DNA from: SZAS-79 sp031376265
GTDB taxonomy: Bacteria > Pseudomonadota > Gammaproteobacteria > Burkholderiales > SG8-39
Reading direction: 5' to 3'
DNA: 9,236 bases
NCBI GenBank assembly: GCA_031376265.1
Contig: JANMDK010000194.1
Coordinates: 1-9,236, forward strand
The notes beneath the pieces are model-generated. The model ran no database searches. It saw only the letters and a program-made list of their open reading frames with translations, and was not told where the DNA came from. Shown here one piece after another: positions 1-6,126 of this stretch; the first letter of the stretch is position 1; every line of letters starts with the position of its first letter. Made by a program: the position numbers and the translations under genes.

Positions 1-413
1 GCTGCGCTGAAGACAGCCGCCGCCTGCTTCACCTTGACCTTGGCCTGCTGGTAACCGCGCCACGCGGAAAGCTTGAAGATCGGCTGGGTCAGCGACATCG
101 TCTGGCTCTCGGTCGTATACCGCGAGCGACCGGAAGCGAACACCGCGTTGTTGCTGCTGAGGATGTTCTGGTCGGTCCGGGTACGCAGGTATTCCGCCGA
201 GATCGACGGCAGGAGCGCTGCGCGAGTCTGGGGCTCGACGAAGGAGGCTGCCTCGAATTCGTACCGCGCGGCGCGGTACTTTGGATCGCTCTGCCGCGAC
301 GCGTTGAAGATTTCGGTCAGGTCCTCTGCATGTAGAGGCATGGCGCTGCCGCACGCCATAAGCATCCCGGCCAACCCCGCGGCAATCCTGCCGCTCCCAC
401 TTGCCTTTCGCAT
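1..413 (-). CDS. TolC-family outer membrane protein, N-terminal part (cut by the window edge)
   Basis: TolC-type proteins are trimeric outer-membrane/periplasmic channels that complete type I secretion and tripartite efflux systems. About 137 residues are visible, read leftwards from the ATG at 413; the gene continues beyond base 1. Residues 1-29 look like a signal peptide: basic start (MRK), hydrophobic stretch about 10-24, probable cleavage after PLHA (29). The mature part opens with DLTEIFNASRQSDPKYRAAR, the usual first helix of the family, in which the repeat 'A...DP.Y.AA' is typical. It goes on with LLPSISAEY (68-76) and SLTQPIFKLSAWRGYQQAK (107-125), matching the conserved first beta strand and following helix. 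The start is preceded by a GGGGGTG stretch a few bases upstream. It lies downstream of the SapC gene on the same strand, with a hairpin between them, so it may have its own promoter. Whether it serves efflux or protein secretion cannot be told here. Confidence 0.85.
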   Translation of the reverse strand, partial: MRKASGSGRIAAGLAGMLMACGSAMPLHAEDLTEIFNASRQSDPKYRAARYEFEAASFVEPQTRAALLPSISAEYLRTRTDQNILSSNNAVFASGRSRYTTESQTMSLTQPIFKLSAWRGYQQAKVKVKQAAAVFSA

Positions 414-478
414 TTCACCCCCGAGCGCTTATTGCGCGTCTTTAGACTTCTTGCTGGCTACTGCCTTCCCCAATAACC

Positions 479-514
479 GGCTGGTTCCGGCACGCCCCCG
501 TGCCTTTACCAGCC
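479..514 (-). terminator. Hairpin between the SapC gene and the TolC-family gene
   Basis: An outer 7-bp stem (GGCTGGT 479-485 with ACCAGCC 508-514) and an inner 6-bp stem (GGCACG 489-494 with CGTGCC 499-504) flank a CCCC loop, separated by a small 3/3 internal loop. It begins 8 bp past the SapC stop codon. There is no run of U after it on the minus strand (GGTTATTGG follows), so it is not a classical intrinsic terminator. It may be a weak or Rho-assisted terminator, or a 3'-end stabilising structure. Confidence 0.45.
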
Positions 515-522
515 AGTGATTC

Positions 523-1323
523 CTAGCGCTTTTTCTTCGCTGCTGCGGTTCCGGCCGCCTCGGTACCGGCGGGAGCTACCGCCTCTGCTACCGGCTTGCC
601 CAGCCGGGTGTTCAGGCGCTCCCCAAGTGCCGGCACGTTGCTCAGCGACATCAGGTGCGCATGCACCCACGCGAGCAATCCGCTGCGCGCGAGGTCCAGC
701 AAATCTGCATCGGGCAGGGACTGGAGTTTGGCCTCGTCCACGACGCTGAATCCCTGCAGAACCATCGGCTGCTCGTTCGGGCGCACCACTTCGAGCACGC
801 GCGGAATGAGCAGGTTCAGCGCCTGGAGCTTCTCGACAAACAAGCGCGTGCGCTTGATCTCGCCCTGGTAGGTGCCAAGAAACTCGAGCGCCTGCTTGAG
901 GAGCGGCGTGTGCTCCCCGCTGTCGGTAAACAGGCGCTCGCCATCGGCTGCGCCAAAGCCGGGATAGGCCTCGTCGAGGTAGACGTTGAAATCGTCGGCG
1001 TCCTGCTTCTCGGCGAGAACGAAGGGGTAGCGGCGGACGAAAGCCGGCACGTAGCGGCCCTCCCATTTGCCCTCGCTGTTGACGAAGAGGTTCTCGTTCT
1101 GGCGAACGCCGACGAGTGCGATGGGGAACAGCGCCCCGCCCTCGCGCCCGGTAAACGCGATCGGATATTCGCGCGCGGTGTCGAAAAATTCGACGGCCGC
1201 AAGCGGGATCGAATTTGTCTCTTTCGAAAAGCTGAAATCGCCGGTCAGCGCGCCCAGGCGGGCGTTTTTATGGACGTCCGAATTGAGCTGGACGGGTTTT
1301 TGATAGAAGAGCAACGTTGCCAA
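523..1323 (-). CDS. SapC family protein
   Basis: This is a SapC-family protein (Pfam SapC), named after a gene of the Campylobacter S-layer secretion locus; its biochemical role is not established. The visible hallmarks, numbered from the TTG start, are the N-terminal LLFYQKPVQLNSDVH (4-18), GRYVPAFVRRYPFVLAE (89-105), a central GERLFTDSGE (128-137), and the C-terminal GFSVVDEAKLQSLPD followed by AHLMSLSNVPALGER (about 222-236). The tail is Ala/Pro-rich and ends in KKKR. I chose the TTG at 1323 because family members start almost directly with the LLFY strand and GGGGGA lies 5 nt upstream. An in-frame GTG at 1425 would add 34 residues of non-family, basic sequence and has no ribosome-binding site. 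The protein is about 266 aa, close to family length. SapC genes often sit near tryptophan-halogenase-family genes in proteobacteria, which fits the halogenase 3.2 kb away. No signal peptide or membrane helix is seen. Confidence 0.85.
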   Translation of the reverse strand: MATLLFYQKPVQLNSDVHKNARLGALTGDFSFSKETNSIPLAAVEFFDTAREYPIAFTGREGGALFPIALVGVRQNENLFVNSEGKWEGRYVPAFVRRYPFVLAEKQDADDFNVYLDEAYPGFGAADGERLFTDSGEHTPLLKQALEFLGTYQGEIKRTRLFVEKLQALNLLIPRVLEVVRPNEQPMVLQGFSVVDEAKLQSLPDADLLDLARSGLLAWVHAHLMSLSNVPALGERLNTRLGKPVAEAVAPAGTEAAGTAAAKKKR

Positions 1324-1456
1324 ATGAGTCCCCCGGATTACGTAGTTCGAATGGTAATTTTTGGACAATCGATTCGGCCTGGTTTGGAAGCGCGTTTCCG
1401 GCCGTTTTTTTAATGCATTCAGCACTATAAATCAGGGGCTGTTACAAATGCAGGCT

Positions 1457-1480
1457 AAAAGCGGAACTATTACCGCTTTT
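1457..1480. terminator. Perfect 8-bp inverted repeat, terminator- or operator-like
   Basis: AAAAGCGG (1457-1464) pairs perfectly with CCGCTTTT (1473-1480) across the 8-nt loop AACTATTA. A GC core flanked by A4/T4 is the form of a short bidirectional intrinsic terminator. The U run is only four long and the stem is weak. It lies about 160 bp past the radical SAM stop and upstream of the SapC start, so it could end the methyltransferase-radical SAM transcript or bind a regulator near the SapC promoter. Confidence 0.4.
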
Positions 1481-1524
1481 CGGGGAAAATTTCGACGCAA
1501 GTTTTTGAAACCCTAGCGTCTTTT

Positions 1525-1537
1525 TTCCGGCCCGGAA
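1525..1537. repeat. Short near-perfect palindrome
   Basis: TTCCGG (1525-1530) and CCGGAA (1532-1537) form a 6-bp inverted repeat around one base. It sits upstream of SapC in the AT-richer gap, where an operator could lie. There is no second copy in the gap, so its function is unsupported. Confidence 0.25.
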
Positions 1538-1619
1538 TCGAGCAAGAATTTATCCCTTTGTCCTATTTCTTATCTTTTCGGAGCATTCGGGCACGGCGGC
1601 GGTGAATGCCGCGCCGCAA

Positions 1620-1636
1620 CGCCCTTGCAAAGGGCG
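1620..1636 (-). terminator. Hairpin just past the radical SAM gene
   Basis: CGCCCTT (1620-1626) pairs with AAGGGCG (1630-1636) around a 3-nt loop, starting 2 bp after the radical SAM stop codon. On the minus strand no U run follows (GTTGCGGCGCGG), so it is better read as a 3'-end stabilising or Rho-assisted structure than a full intrinsic terminator. Confidence 0.35.
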
Positions 1637-1638
1637 TA

Positions 1639-2631
1639 TCAGGGCTGCGGGAAAGGGCTCAGAAAATCGGCGTGATCGCCGAATTTTTTGCGGTACGCGC
1701 CGTTAAGGCCCAGGCATTTCGTCGACGCGCACTGCTCGCGGTAGACGCACTCGTAAAAGCCATTGCGCGCGAATTCGTCCCAGAACGCGGGATCGATGTA
1801 GAGCTTGGGTTGGTCGTTGTAGAGCGCGCCGCGGTCTTCGCCGAGAAGGCACTCGGGAAAATTCTTCACCTCCACTCCGCGCCCGAGCGAGCGTGCCGCG
1901 TGGATCGCCTCAAGCAGGTACGGGCGGGCCTCGACGTGGGAGGCGACGAGCCCTTTTTCATCGCTCTCGCTCATCGGAAAGTAGAACCAGAACTCCATCT
2001 GGACGAGATTTCGAAGCCCTTCGAGGCGCTGCACCAATGCGGGGAGGTGGCGGAAGCTCTCCGTGGTGACGACCGTATTCGTAATCGATGTCACACCTTC
2101 ATATTTATCAAGCACTTGCAAACCGCCCAGCGTCTTTTCAAACGACCCGGGAATGGTCGTGATCGCATCGTGCGTCGCAGCATCCGCGGTGCAGATGCTG
2201 ACGAAAAACTCGTCCACGCCCGCCTCGACCAGCTTTTCGGTGAAACGCTCGTCCGACAGTTTCATGCCATGGGTCTGGATGCGCACGTGCTCGAACCCGT
2301 GCTCCCTCGCCATCCGCGCCCAGAGCGGCAAGTCGCGATGCAGGGTGATCTCGGACCCGGTGAGGATCAGCCCGGTCCACTCGCCCGTCCGCTCGTTGTA
2401 CTCGAGCAGCCGCTTGAACTGGTCGAAAGTCTGCGGCTCGAGGCGTTCCATCGTGCCCTCGATCATGCAGTGCACGCACTTGAGGTTGCAGCGGAACTCC
2501 ATGGTCATCGACACGTAGCGCGTGTGGTCGAAGCACCCCATCGAAGGACCGGCTGCGGGCTGTAGCGCGCGCGCGCCGCCAGCCGGCCGCATGAACCGCA
2601 CCGGCCGGACGACGCTTTCAGAAGACGCCAT
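1639..2631 (-). CDS. Radical SAM enzyme with a C-terminal cysteine cluster
   Basis: Radical SAM enzymes use a [4Fe-4S] cluster to cleave S-adenosylmethionine and start radical chemistry. The signature CxxxCxxC is present as CNLKCVHC (C48, C52, C55). The strand carrying the SAM amino-group motif reads LILTGSE (G-S-E at 92-94, in place of the common GGE). The C-terminus has four more cysteines, C261 (FPECLL), C295 (YECVY), C301 and C306 (CASTKCLGLNGAY). This resembles SPASM/twitch domains that hold an auxiliary Fe-S cluster, common in peptide- and cofactor-modifying enzymes. I chose the ATG at 2631 because GAAGAG lies 8 nt upstream; a GTG at 2640 would have no usable spacing. The protein is about 330 aa. 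The start overlaps the upstream gene's end by 14 nt, so translation is probably coupled, and it is the last gene of the methyltransferase operon. Substrate unknown: a peptide or a small aromatic molecule are both possible. Confidence 0.85.
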   Translation of the reverse strand: MASSESVVRPVRFMRPAGGARALQPAAGPSMGCFDHTRYVSMTMEFRCNLKCVHCMIEGTMERLEPQTFDQFKRLLEYNERTGEWTGLILTGSEITLHRDLPLWARMAREHGFEHVRIQTHGMKLSDERFTEKLVEAGVDEFFVSICTADAATHDAITTIPGSFEKTLGGLQVLDKYEGVTSITNTVVTTESFRHLPALVQRLEGLRNLVQMEFWFYFPMSESDEKGLVASHVEARPYLLEAIHAARSLGRGVEVKNFPECLLGEDRGALYNDQPKLYIDPAFWDEFARNGFYECVYREQCASTKCLGLNGAYRKKFGDHADFLSPFPQP

Positions 2632-3481
2632 AGTAGGCACTCTTCAAGATCCTGAGCCTTCCGTTTTCTACGCGGTAATCGAACCCGACATCGTACAACA
2701 AGTGGTCGAGTTTCCCCCTGTTTTTAGAGACAAAAGCGACGTGCTCGCGAGGGTAGTCGAGCCTCTCGAGGAACACGAGCAGCTGGTCCACGTCGACGCG
2801 CGAAAAATAGATCCCGTCGCGCTGCTGCTTGTTGGAAACGACGATGATCTGGCACCCGCGCAGGTCCGGCCAGAGGACCGAGTCGAGGTTGAGGCCCGGA
2901 GCGTCGAGATGGATCGAGGAAGTCATCTTGCCGACGATGTTCTCCATCTCGGTGCGGGCGTCGAAAAAATAGTAGAGGTTTTTCAGGCGCGTCTGCTCTC
3001 GCGTCACTTCGTAGCAGATGCCGGACGAGACCGTGCCGCCGATGTTGCCGATATACACCTGCAGTTCCTCGAGCGGCCGGCCTTCGGCCAACTGCGCGCG
3101 GCCGAGGTCGAGCGAAAACATGAAGTAAGGCTGGCGCTCGCTGAAAGGCACCTCGCAAGGCACCCACGGACGGATGAGGCCCAGCACGCGCTCGATCGAG
3201 CGCTCGCGCTGCAGCCTTTCGTAGTCGTAGAAATAGAACTCCCAGCTGATCTGCCCGCCCTCCTGCTTGACGCCCCAGACGCTGCGCGACTCGCCCAGGC
3301 CGCCGCGGATCGCCGAGACCACCTCGAAAGCGCGCTCGCCCAGCCCTTCGGATTCGAACGTATTCGCCAGCAGGTTGAACGAGCGCAGCTTGCCGGCCGA
3401 AGGCGCGGGCGGCTGGTATTCCCAGAGGCAGAAGTCGTACTGCGGCTCGTTGCCTTTTTCGATTTCGGGCGCGCGCTTCAC
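2618..3481 (-). CDS. Protein of no obvious family; candidate ABBA (PT-barrel) prenyltransferase-like enzyme
   Basis: I do not recognise this 287-aa protein with certainty. It has no signal peptide or membrane helix. Aromatic-rich beta strands alternate with helices. I can pick out five strand pairs: SVWGVK/WEFYFYDYE (67-88), YFMFSLDL/LQVYIGN (119-146), GICYEVT/LKNLYYFF (154-173), CQIIVVSN/GIYFSRVD (210-230) and FDYRV/RLRILKSAYYGVF (267-287). Five ABBA repeats and a length near 300 aa are the architecture of aromatic prenyltransferases. GI-x8-T-x-LK at 154-167, with an Asp seven residues further on, lines up without gaps with GI-x8-S-x-LK-x6-D as I remember it from the cyanobactin prenyltransferase PagF. 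Lysines K72, K167, K218 and K280 sit on strands of different repeats, where diphosphate-binding residues occur in such barrels. The GTG start at 3481 overlaps the methyltransferase stop (GTGA), and the end overlaps the radical SAM start. Prenyl transfer is inference; structure comparison is the deciding test. Confidence 0.6.
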   Translation of the reverse strand: MKRAPEIEKGNEPQYDFCLWEYQPPAPSAGKLRSFNLLANTFESEGLGERAFEVVSAIRGGLGESRSVWGVKQEGGQISWEFYFYDYERLQRERSIERVLGLIRPWVPCEVPFSERQPYFMFSLDLGRAQLAEGRPLEELQVYIGNIGGTVSSGICYEVTREQTRLKNLYYFFDARTEMENIVGKMTSSIHLDAPGLNLDSVLWPDLRGCQIIVVSNKQQRDGIYFSRVDVDQLLVFLERLDYPREHVAFVSKNRGKLDHLLYDVGFDYRVENGRLRILKSAYYGVF

Positions 3482-4548
3482 CGGTTGGCCCGCTTCTTCG
3501 CGGTGACCAGCATGAAAGGCATGTCGAGATCGACCCGGCGGGCTTCGAAATCCACGAATCCCGCCTGCGAAAGCGGCTGGCGATAGTCCTCGGCCGCGCG
3601 GTAGGAGCGAAAGAAGAGCAGCAACGGGATCGCCGGGTAAGGCGGCAATTGGTCGACCACGACCGGGCTCCGCTCGAAGATCAGCACTGTGCCCCCGGGC
3701 TGGAGCGCGTCGTGCGCGCGATCCAGGAAGGCCTGCATCGGCTCGTCGGGCCAATCGTGCAGCATCGATTTGAAGGTCACGAGGTCGGCGCCCGGCGGCA
3801 GCAGGCCGCGCTCCGGCGTTGCGCGGACGAAATCGATCCGGCTTGCCTGGGGGTGTCCCTGGATGTGCCGCTCTCCGATGTCGCATACCAGAGGAAGGTC
3901 GAAGACCGTGGCTTTCAGGCCCGGGGCCGCCGCGCAGGCTTTCAAGGCGAACTCGCCGCTGTTGCCGCCGACGTCCAGCATCCGCCGGTGCTTGGTGAAA
4001 TCGTGGTTGGTGAAGCAGGCGGCGGACTCATAGCGCGTCAGCGCGGTCGTAAACCGCATCCAGCGGGCGGTGGCGGCGATGTTCTCAGCCGTCGGGTCGA
4101 AGCAACGGTCGTACGAGAACAGCTCGAACAGCTTGGCTCGCTCGAAAAAGGCGGCCGGATCCTTCAATAGCAGCGTGAACAGATCGAGGAAATCCGGCGC
4201 AACCGCCGCTGCGAAATCGAGCTTGGCCTCGACCAGGTCGCGAAATCTGAGCGCCGAGCGGAATTCGCCGGTCAACGAAAAGCTTTCCCCTTGTGCTTCG
4301 ACAACGCCGGCAGCATTGAGCAAGCCAAGGAGCAGATGCAGGCCACGGGCGTCGGTGCCCGCCCTCGCGCCGAGTTCCGCCTGTGTGCTCGCGGGCCTGG
4401 AGAGAAGCTCGTCGACGATCCCGAGCTCGAACGCGCTCGACAACGCCCGTGCGCCCACTGCGTCGCGCATGAACGCGTCGACGCAAAGGTAATCGCGTTC
4501 GGTTCCCGGCGTGCCCTCCATCCGCAATGCCTGCCTGCTATCGAGCAT
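3478..4548 (-). CDS. SAM-dependent O-methyltransferase, hydroxyindole/acetylserotonin type
   Basis: This 356-aa protein has the two-domain layout of the Methyltransf_2 family (hydroxyindole- and plant-type O-methyltransferases). An N-terminal winged-helix dimerisation domain spans about 20-105 (LGIVDELLSRPASTQAELG, then GLHLLLGLLNAAGVVE). A Rossmann-fold SAM domain follows, with motif I MLDVGGNSGEFAL (190-202) and the acidic strand end VFDLPLV (215-221). FKSMLHDWPDE (259-269) carries the His (H264) that acts as general base in the family, and LQPGGTVLIFE (282-292) follows. It would methylate a hydroxyl on an aromatic substrate. It heads an operon with the next two genes. The ATG at 4548 lies only 20 bp from the divergent halogenase start and lacks a clear ribosome-binding site. 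ATG 4521 (codon 10), preceded by CAGGCAGG, is a good alternative. The exact substrate cannot be read from the sequence, though its neighbours suggest an indole. Confidence 0.85.
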   Translation of the reverse strand: MLDSRQALRMEGTPGTERDYLCVDAFMRDAVGARALSSAFELGIVDELLSRPASTQAELGARAGTDARGLHLLLGLLNAAGVVEAQGESFSLTGEFRSALRFRDLVEAKLDFAAAVAPDFLDLFTLLLKDPAAFFERAKLFELFSYDRCFDPTAENIAATARWMRFTTALTRYESAACFTNHDFTKHRRMLDVGGNSGEFALKACAAAPGLKATVFDLPLVCDIGERHIQGHPQASRIDFVRATPERGLLPPGADLVTFKSMLHDWPDEPMQAFLDRAHDALQPGGTVLIFERSPVVVDQLPPYPAIPLLLFFRSYRAAEDYRQPLSQAGFVDFEARRVDLDMPFMLVTAKKRANR

Positions 4549-4552
4549 GGAT

Positions 4553-4561
4553 TGCTAGTAT
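4553..4561 (+). promoter_or_regulatory. Possible extended -10 promoter element of the halogenase gene
   Basis: TGCTAGTAT fits an extended -10 element (TGn then TAGTAT, 4 of 6 matches to TATAAT). It ends 7 nt before the halogenase ATG, so a transcript from it would start at or next to that ATG and be nearly leaderless. No -35 hexamer is apparent. The two divergent start codons leave no room for a conventional pair of promoters. Confidence 0.3.
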
Positions 4562-4568
4562 TGGGGCC

Positions 4569-6107
4569 ATGAAAGATTCCATCAAGAACATCCTGATCGC
4601 CGGCGGCGGTACTTCGGGATGGATCGCTGCCGTATTCCTCAACCGTTTTCTCGACCCGACCCGCTGCAGCATCACGCTCGTCGAATCGGCGAACATCGGC
4701 ACCATCGGCGTCGGCGAAGCGACGGTGCCGCCGATCGTCCCGCTATTGAGGATGCTCGGCATCGAGGAAGACGATTTCCTGCGCAAGTGCCATGCGACGT
4801 ACAAGCTCGGCATCAAGTTCGTCGACTGGAACCGGGGCGCCACCGCGGGCGCCAAGGATGAGATTTGGCATCCGTTCGGGCCCATCGGCGCGCCCGTGGT
4901 CGAGAGCCTGCCGGTGTTCCATCATTGGCTGCGCGACAAGCGCGCCGGCCAGGAGGACGCACCCTACACCTCGTACTCGCTGACGGCGCTGCTCGGCGAC
5001 CTCAATCGCGCGCCCCGCACGCTGACGCAAGCCTCCGTGGTCACCCAGCAGGGGGCCTATGCCTACCACCTCGACGCGCGCGCATTTGCGGACTACCTCT
5101 CCAAGCTGGCGATTTCGCGGGGCGTTCACCATGTGGTCGACGAAATCCGCAACGTACAGCTCGACGCCCGCGGCTTCATCGCCTGCGTCGAAACAGAAAA
5201 CCACGGCCGCCTTGCCGCCGATCTCTACATCGACTGCACCGGATTCGCCGGGCTGCTGATCGAGAAAACGCTCGGCGACCCGCACGTGGACTGGTCCAAT
5301 CACCTCTTTTGCGATCGCGCCGCGGTCATGCCGGTCGCGCTTGAAGGCCCGATGCCGCCCTACACGCGGGCGACGGCGCTGAGCGCCGGCTGGGCGTGGC
5401 GCATCCCGCTCTCGCACCGCATCGGTACGGGCTATGTGTATTCGAGCCGCTTCGTTGCCGACGATGCAGCTGCGCGCGAGCTCATTGCGCATGCAGGCCA
5501 GGACCCCGACAAGAGCTCGCCCTCGATTATCAGGATGCGCGTCGGGCGCCGCGCCAACTTCTGGGTCAAGAACTGCCTGTCGATCGGCCTTTCCGCCGGG
5601 TTCCTGGAGCCGCTCGAGTCGACCGGGATTTTCCTGATCCAGAAGGGCGTGGAGCTCCTGCTCGACTACTTTCCCGACACCCAGTTCAACGGCGCGCTGG
5701 TGCGCAAGTACAACGACCAGATGGGCGCGGAGTTCGAGCAGGTGCGCGACTTCATCATCCTGCACTACCTGCTCAACCGGCGGGACGATAGCGAGTTCTG
5801 GAAAGCCAACCGGCACGCGGTGCCGCCGGACACGCTCGCGCAGACGCTTTACTTCTATCACCAGACCGGGCTGCTCGACTGGGTCAACCCGTCGCTCTTC
5901 CGCGAGCCGAGCTTCTATGCGATCGCGACCGGCTTCGACCGCCTGCCGCGCACCCCGCACCCGATGGCGCACCAGGTCGACGTCAAGAAAGCCCGCAAGG
6001 TGCTTGAGCAGATCAAGGCGCAGAACGACGCGATCGCGCAGCAACTGCCGGACCATCGCGCGCTGATCGAGGCGATCAACGCCGCGGGCATCGCCTCCGC
6101 GCGGTAG
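4569..6107 (+). CDS. Flavin-dependent tryptophan-halogenase family protein
   Basis: Enzymes of this family use FADH2, O2 and halide to chlorinate or brominate electron-rich aromatics such as tryptophan or indole. At 512 aa it is of usual length. The FAD-binding GGGTSGW is at 12-18, and the diagnostic WxWxIP motif is WAWRIP at 275-280. The lysine that forms the active halogenating species (K79 in PrnA and RebH) is present at the same number in TYKLGIKF. The conserved acid lies in LEPLESTGI (E350, cf. E346 of PrnA). HPF at 101-103 matches the His101/Phe103 pair that sandwiches the substrate in PrnA, which supports an indole-type ring as substrate. The start is the ATG at 4569, directly before the FAD-binding strand; an upstream in-frame start at 4527 would run into the divergent gene. 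The enzyme needs a flavin reductase, and none is seen in the window. It is divergent from the methyltransferase operon and converges on the oxygenase gene. Regioselectivity and true substrate are unknown; many proteobacterial homologues remain unassigned. Confidence 0.93.
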   Translation: MKDSIKNILIAGGGTSGWIAAVFLNRFLDPTRCSITLVESANIGTIGVGEATVPPIVPLLRMLGIEEDDFLRKCHATYKLGIKFVDWNRGATAGAKDEIWHPFGPIGAPVVESLPVFHHWLRDKRAGQEDAPYTSYSLTALLGDLNRAPRTLTQASVVTQQGAYAYHLDARAFADYLSKLAISRGVHHVVDEIRNVQLDARGFIACVETENHGRLAADLYIDCTGFAGLLIEKTLGDPHVDWSNHLFCDRAAVMPVALEGPMPPYTRATALSAGWAWRIPLSHRIGTGYVYSSRFVADDAAARELIAHAGQDPDKSSPSIIRMRVGRRANFWVKNCLSIGLSAGFLEPLESTGIFLIQKGVELLLDYFPDTQFNGALVRKYNDQMGAEFEQVRDFIILHYLLNRRDDSEFWKANRHAVPPDTLAQTLYFYHQTGLLDWVNPSLFREPSFYAIATGFDRLPRTPHPMAHQVDVKKARKVLEQIKAQNDAIAQQLPDHRALIEAINAAGIASAR

Positions 6108-6126
6108 TCGAATCACTCGTTGCGTG

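Larger units (their letters stand above)
1324..1638. other. 315-bp gap without a convincing gene; inverted repeats and probable SapC leader
   Basis: This stretch lies between the radical SAM stop codon and the SapC start. It is visibly richer in A/T than the flanking genes, with T-rich and A-rich runs around 1405-1411, 1501-1506, 1521-1526 and 1565-1577. It holds three inverted repeats (1457-1480, 1525-1537, 1620-1636). The SapC promoter should lie here on the minus strand; TATAGT is a possible -10 hexamer just upstream of 1425, but I find no well-spaced -35. Short frames exist on both strands, including 22 codons at 1448-1516 on the plus strand, but none has family resemblance. I see no tRNA or CRISPR structure. 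Confidence 0.6.

Noticed and set aside
73..519. 148-codon plus-strand frame opposite the TolC-family gene
   Set aside because: The minus strand gives a signal peptide and TolC-family blocks; the plus frame has no recognisable features.
655..1413. 252-codon plus-strand frame opposite SapC, and the 29-codon tail starting at 1324
   Set aside because: The SapC motifs on the minus strand are clear; the antisense frame shows no family features and no Shine-Dalgarno.
1560..1638. Minus-strand mini-frames considered as RiPP precursor peptides
   Set aside because: The longest from ATG or GTG are about 7 and 14 codons, with no ribosome-binding site and no leader/core pattern.
1606..2565. 319-codon plus-strand frame opposite the radical SAM gene
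   Set aside because: The opposite strand carries the CxxxCxxC signature; this frame is a shadow.
2522..3586. 354-codon plus-strand frame across the prenyltransferase-like gene
   Set aside because: Composition is typical of an antisense GC-skewed frame (runs of Arg, Ala, Leu, His). The minus-strand frame has exact start/stop overlaps with both neighbours and aromatic-rich structured strands.
3482..3886. N-terminal extension of the 287-aa protein up to 3886
   Set aside because: It would overlap the methyltransferase by over 400 bp in another frame and is Arg/Pro/Ala-rich low-complexity sequence; the GTG at 3481 forms a normal GTGA overlap.
4743..6116. 457-codon open frame on the minus strand opposite the halogenase
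   Set aside because: It is the antisense shadow of a strongly recognised halogenase in GC-rich DNA; its translation is Arg/Val/Leu/Asp-rich with no domain resemblance.
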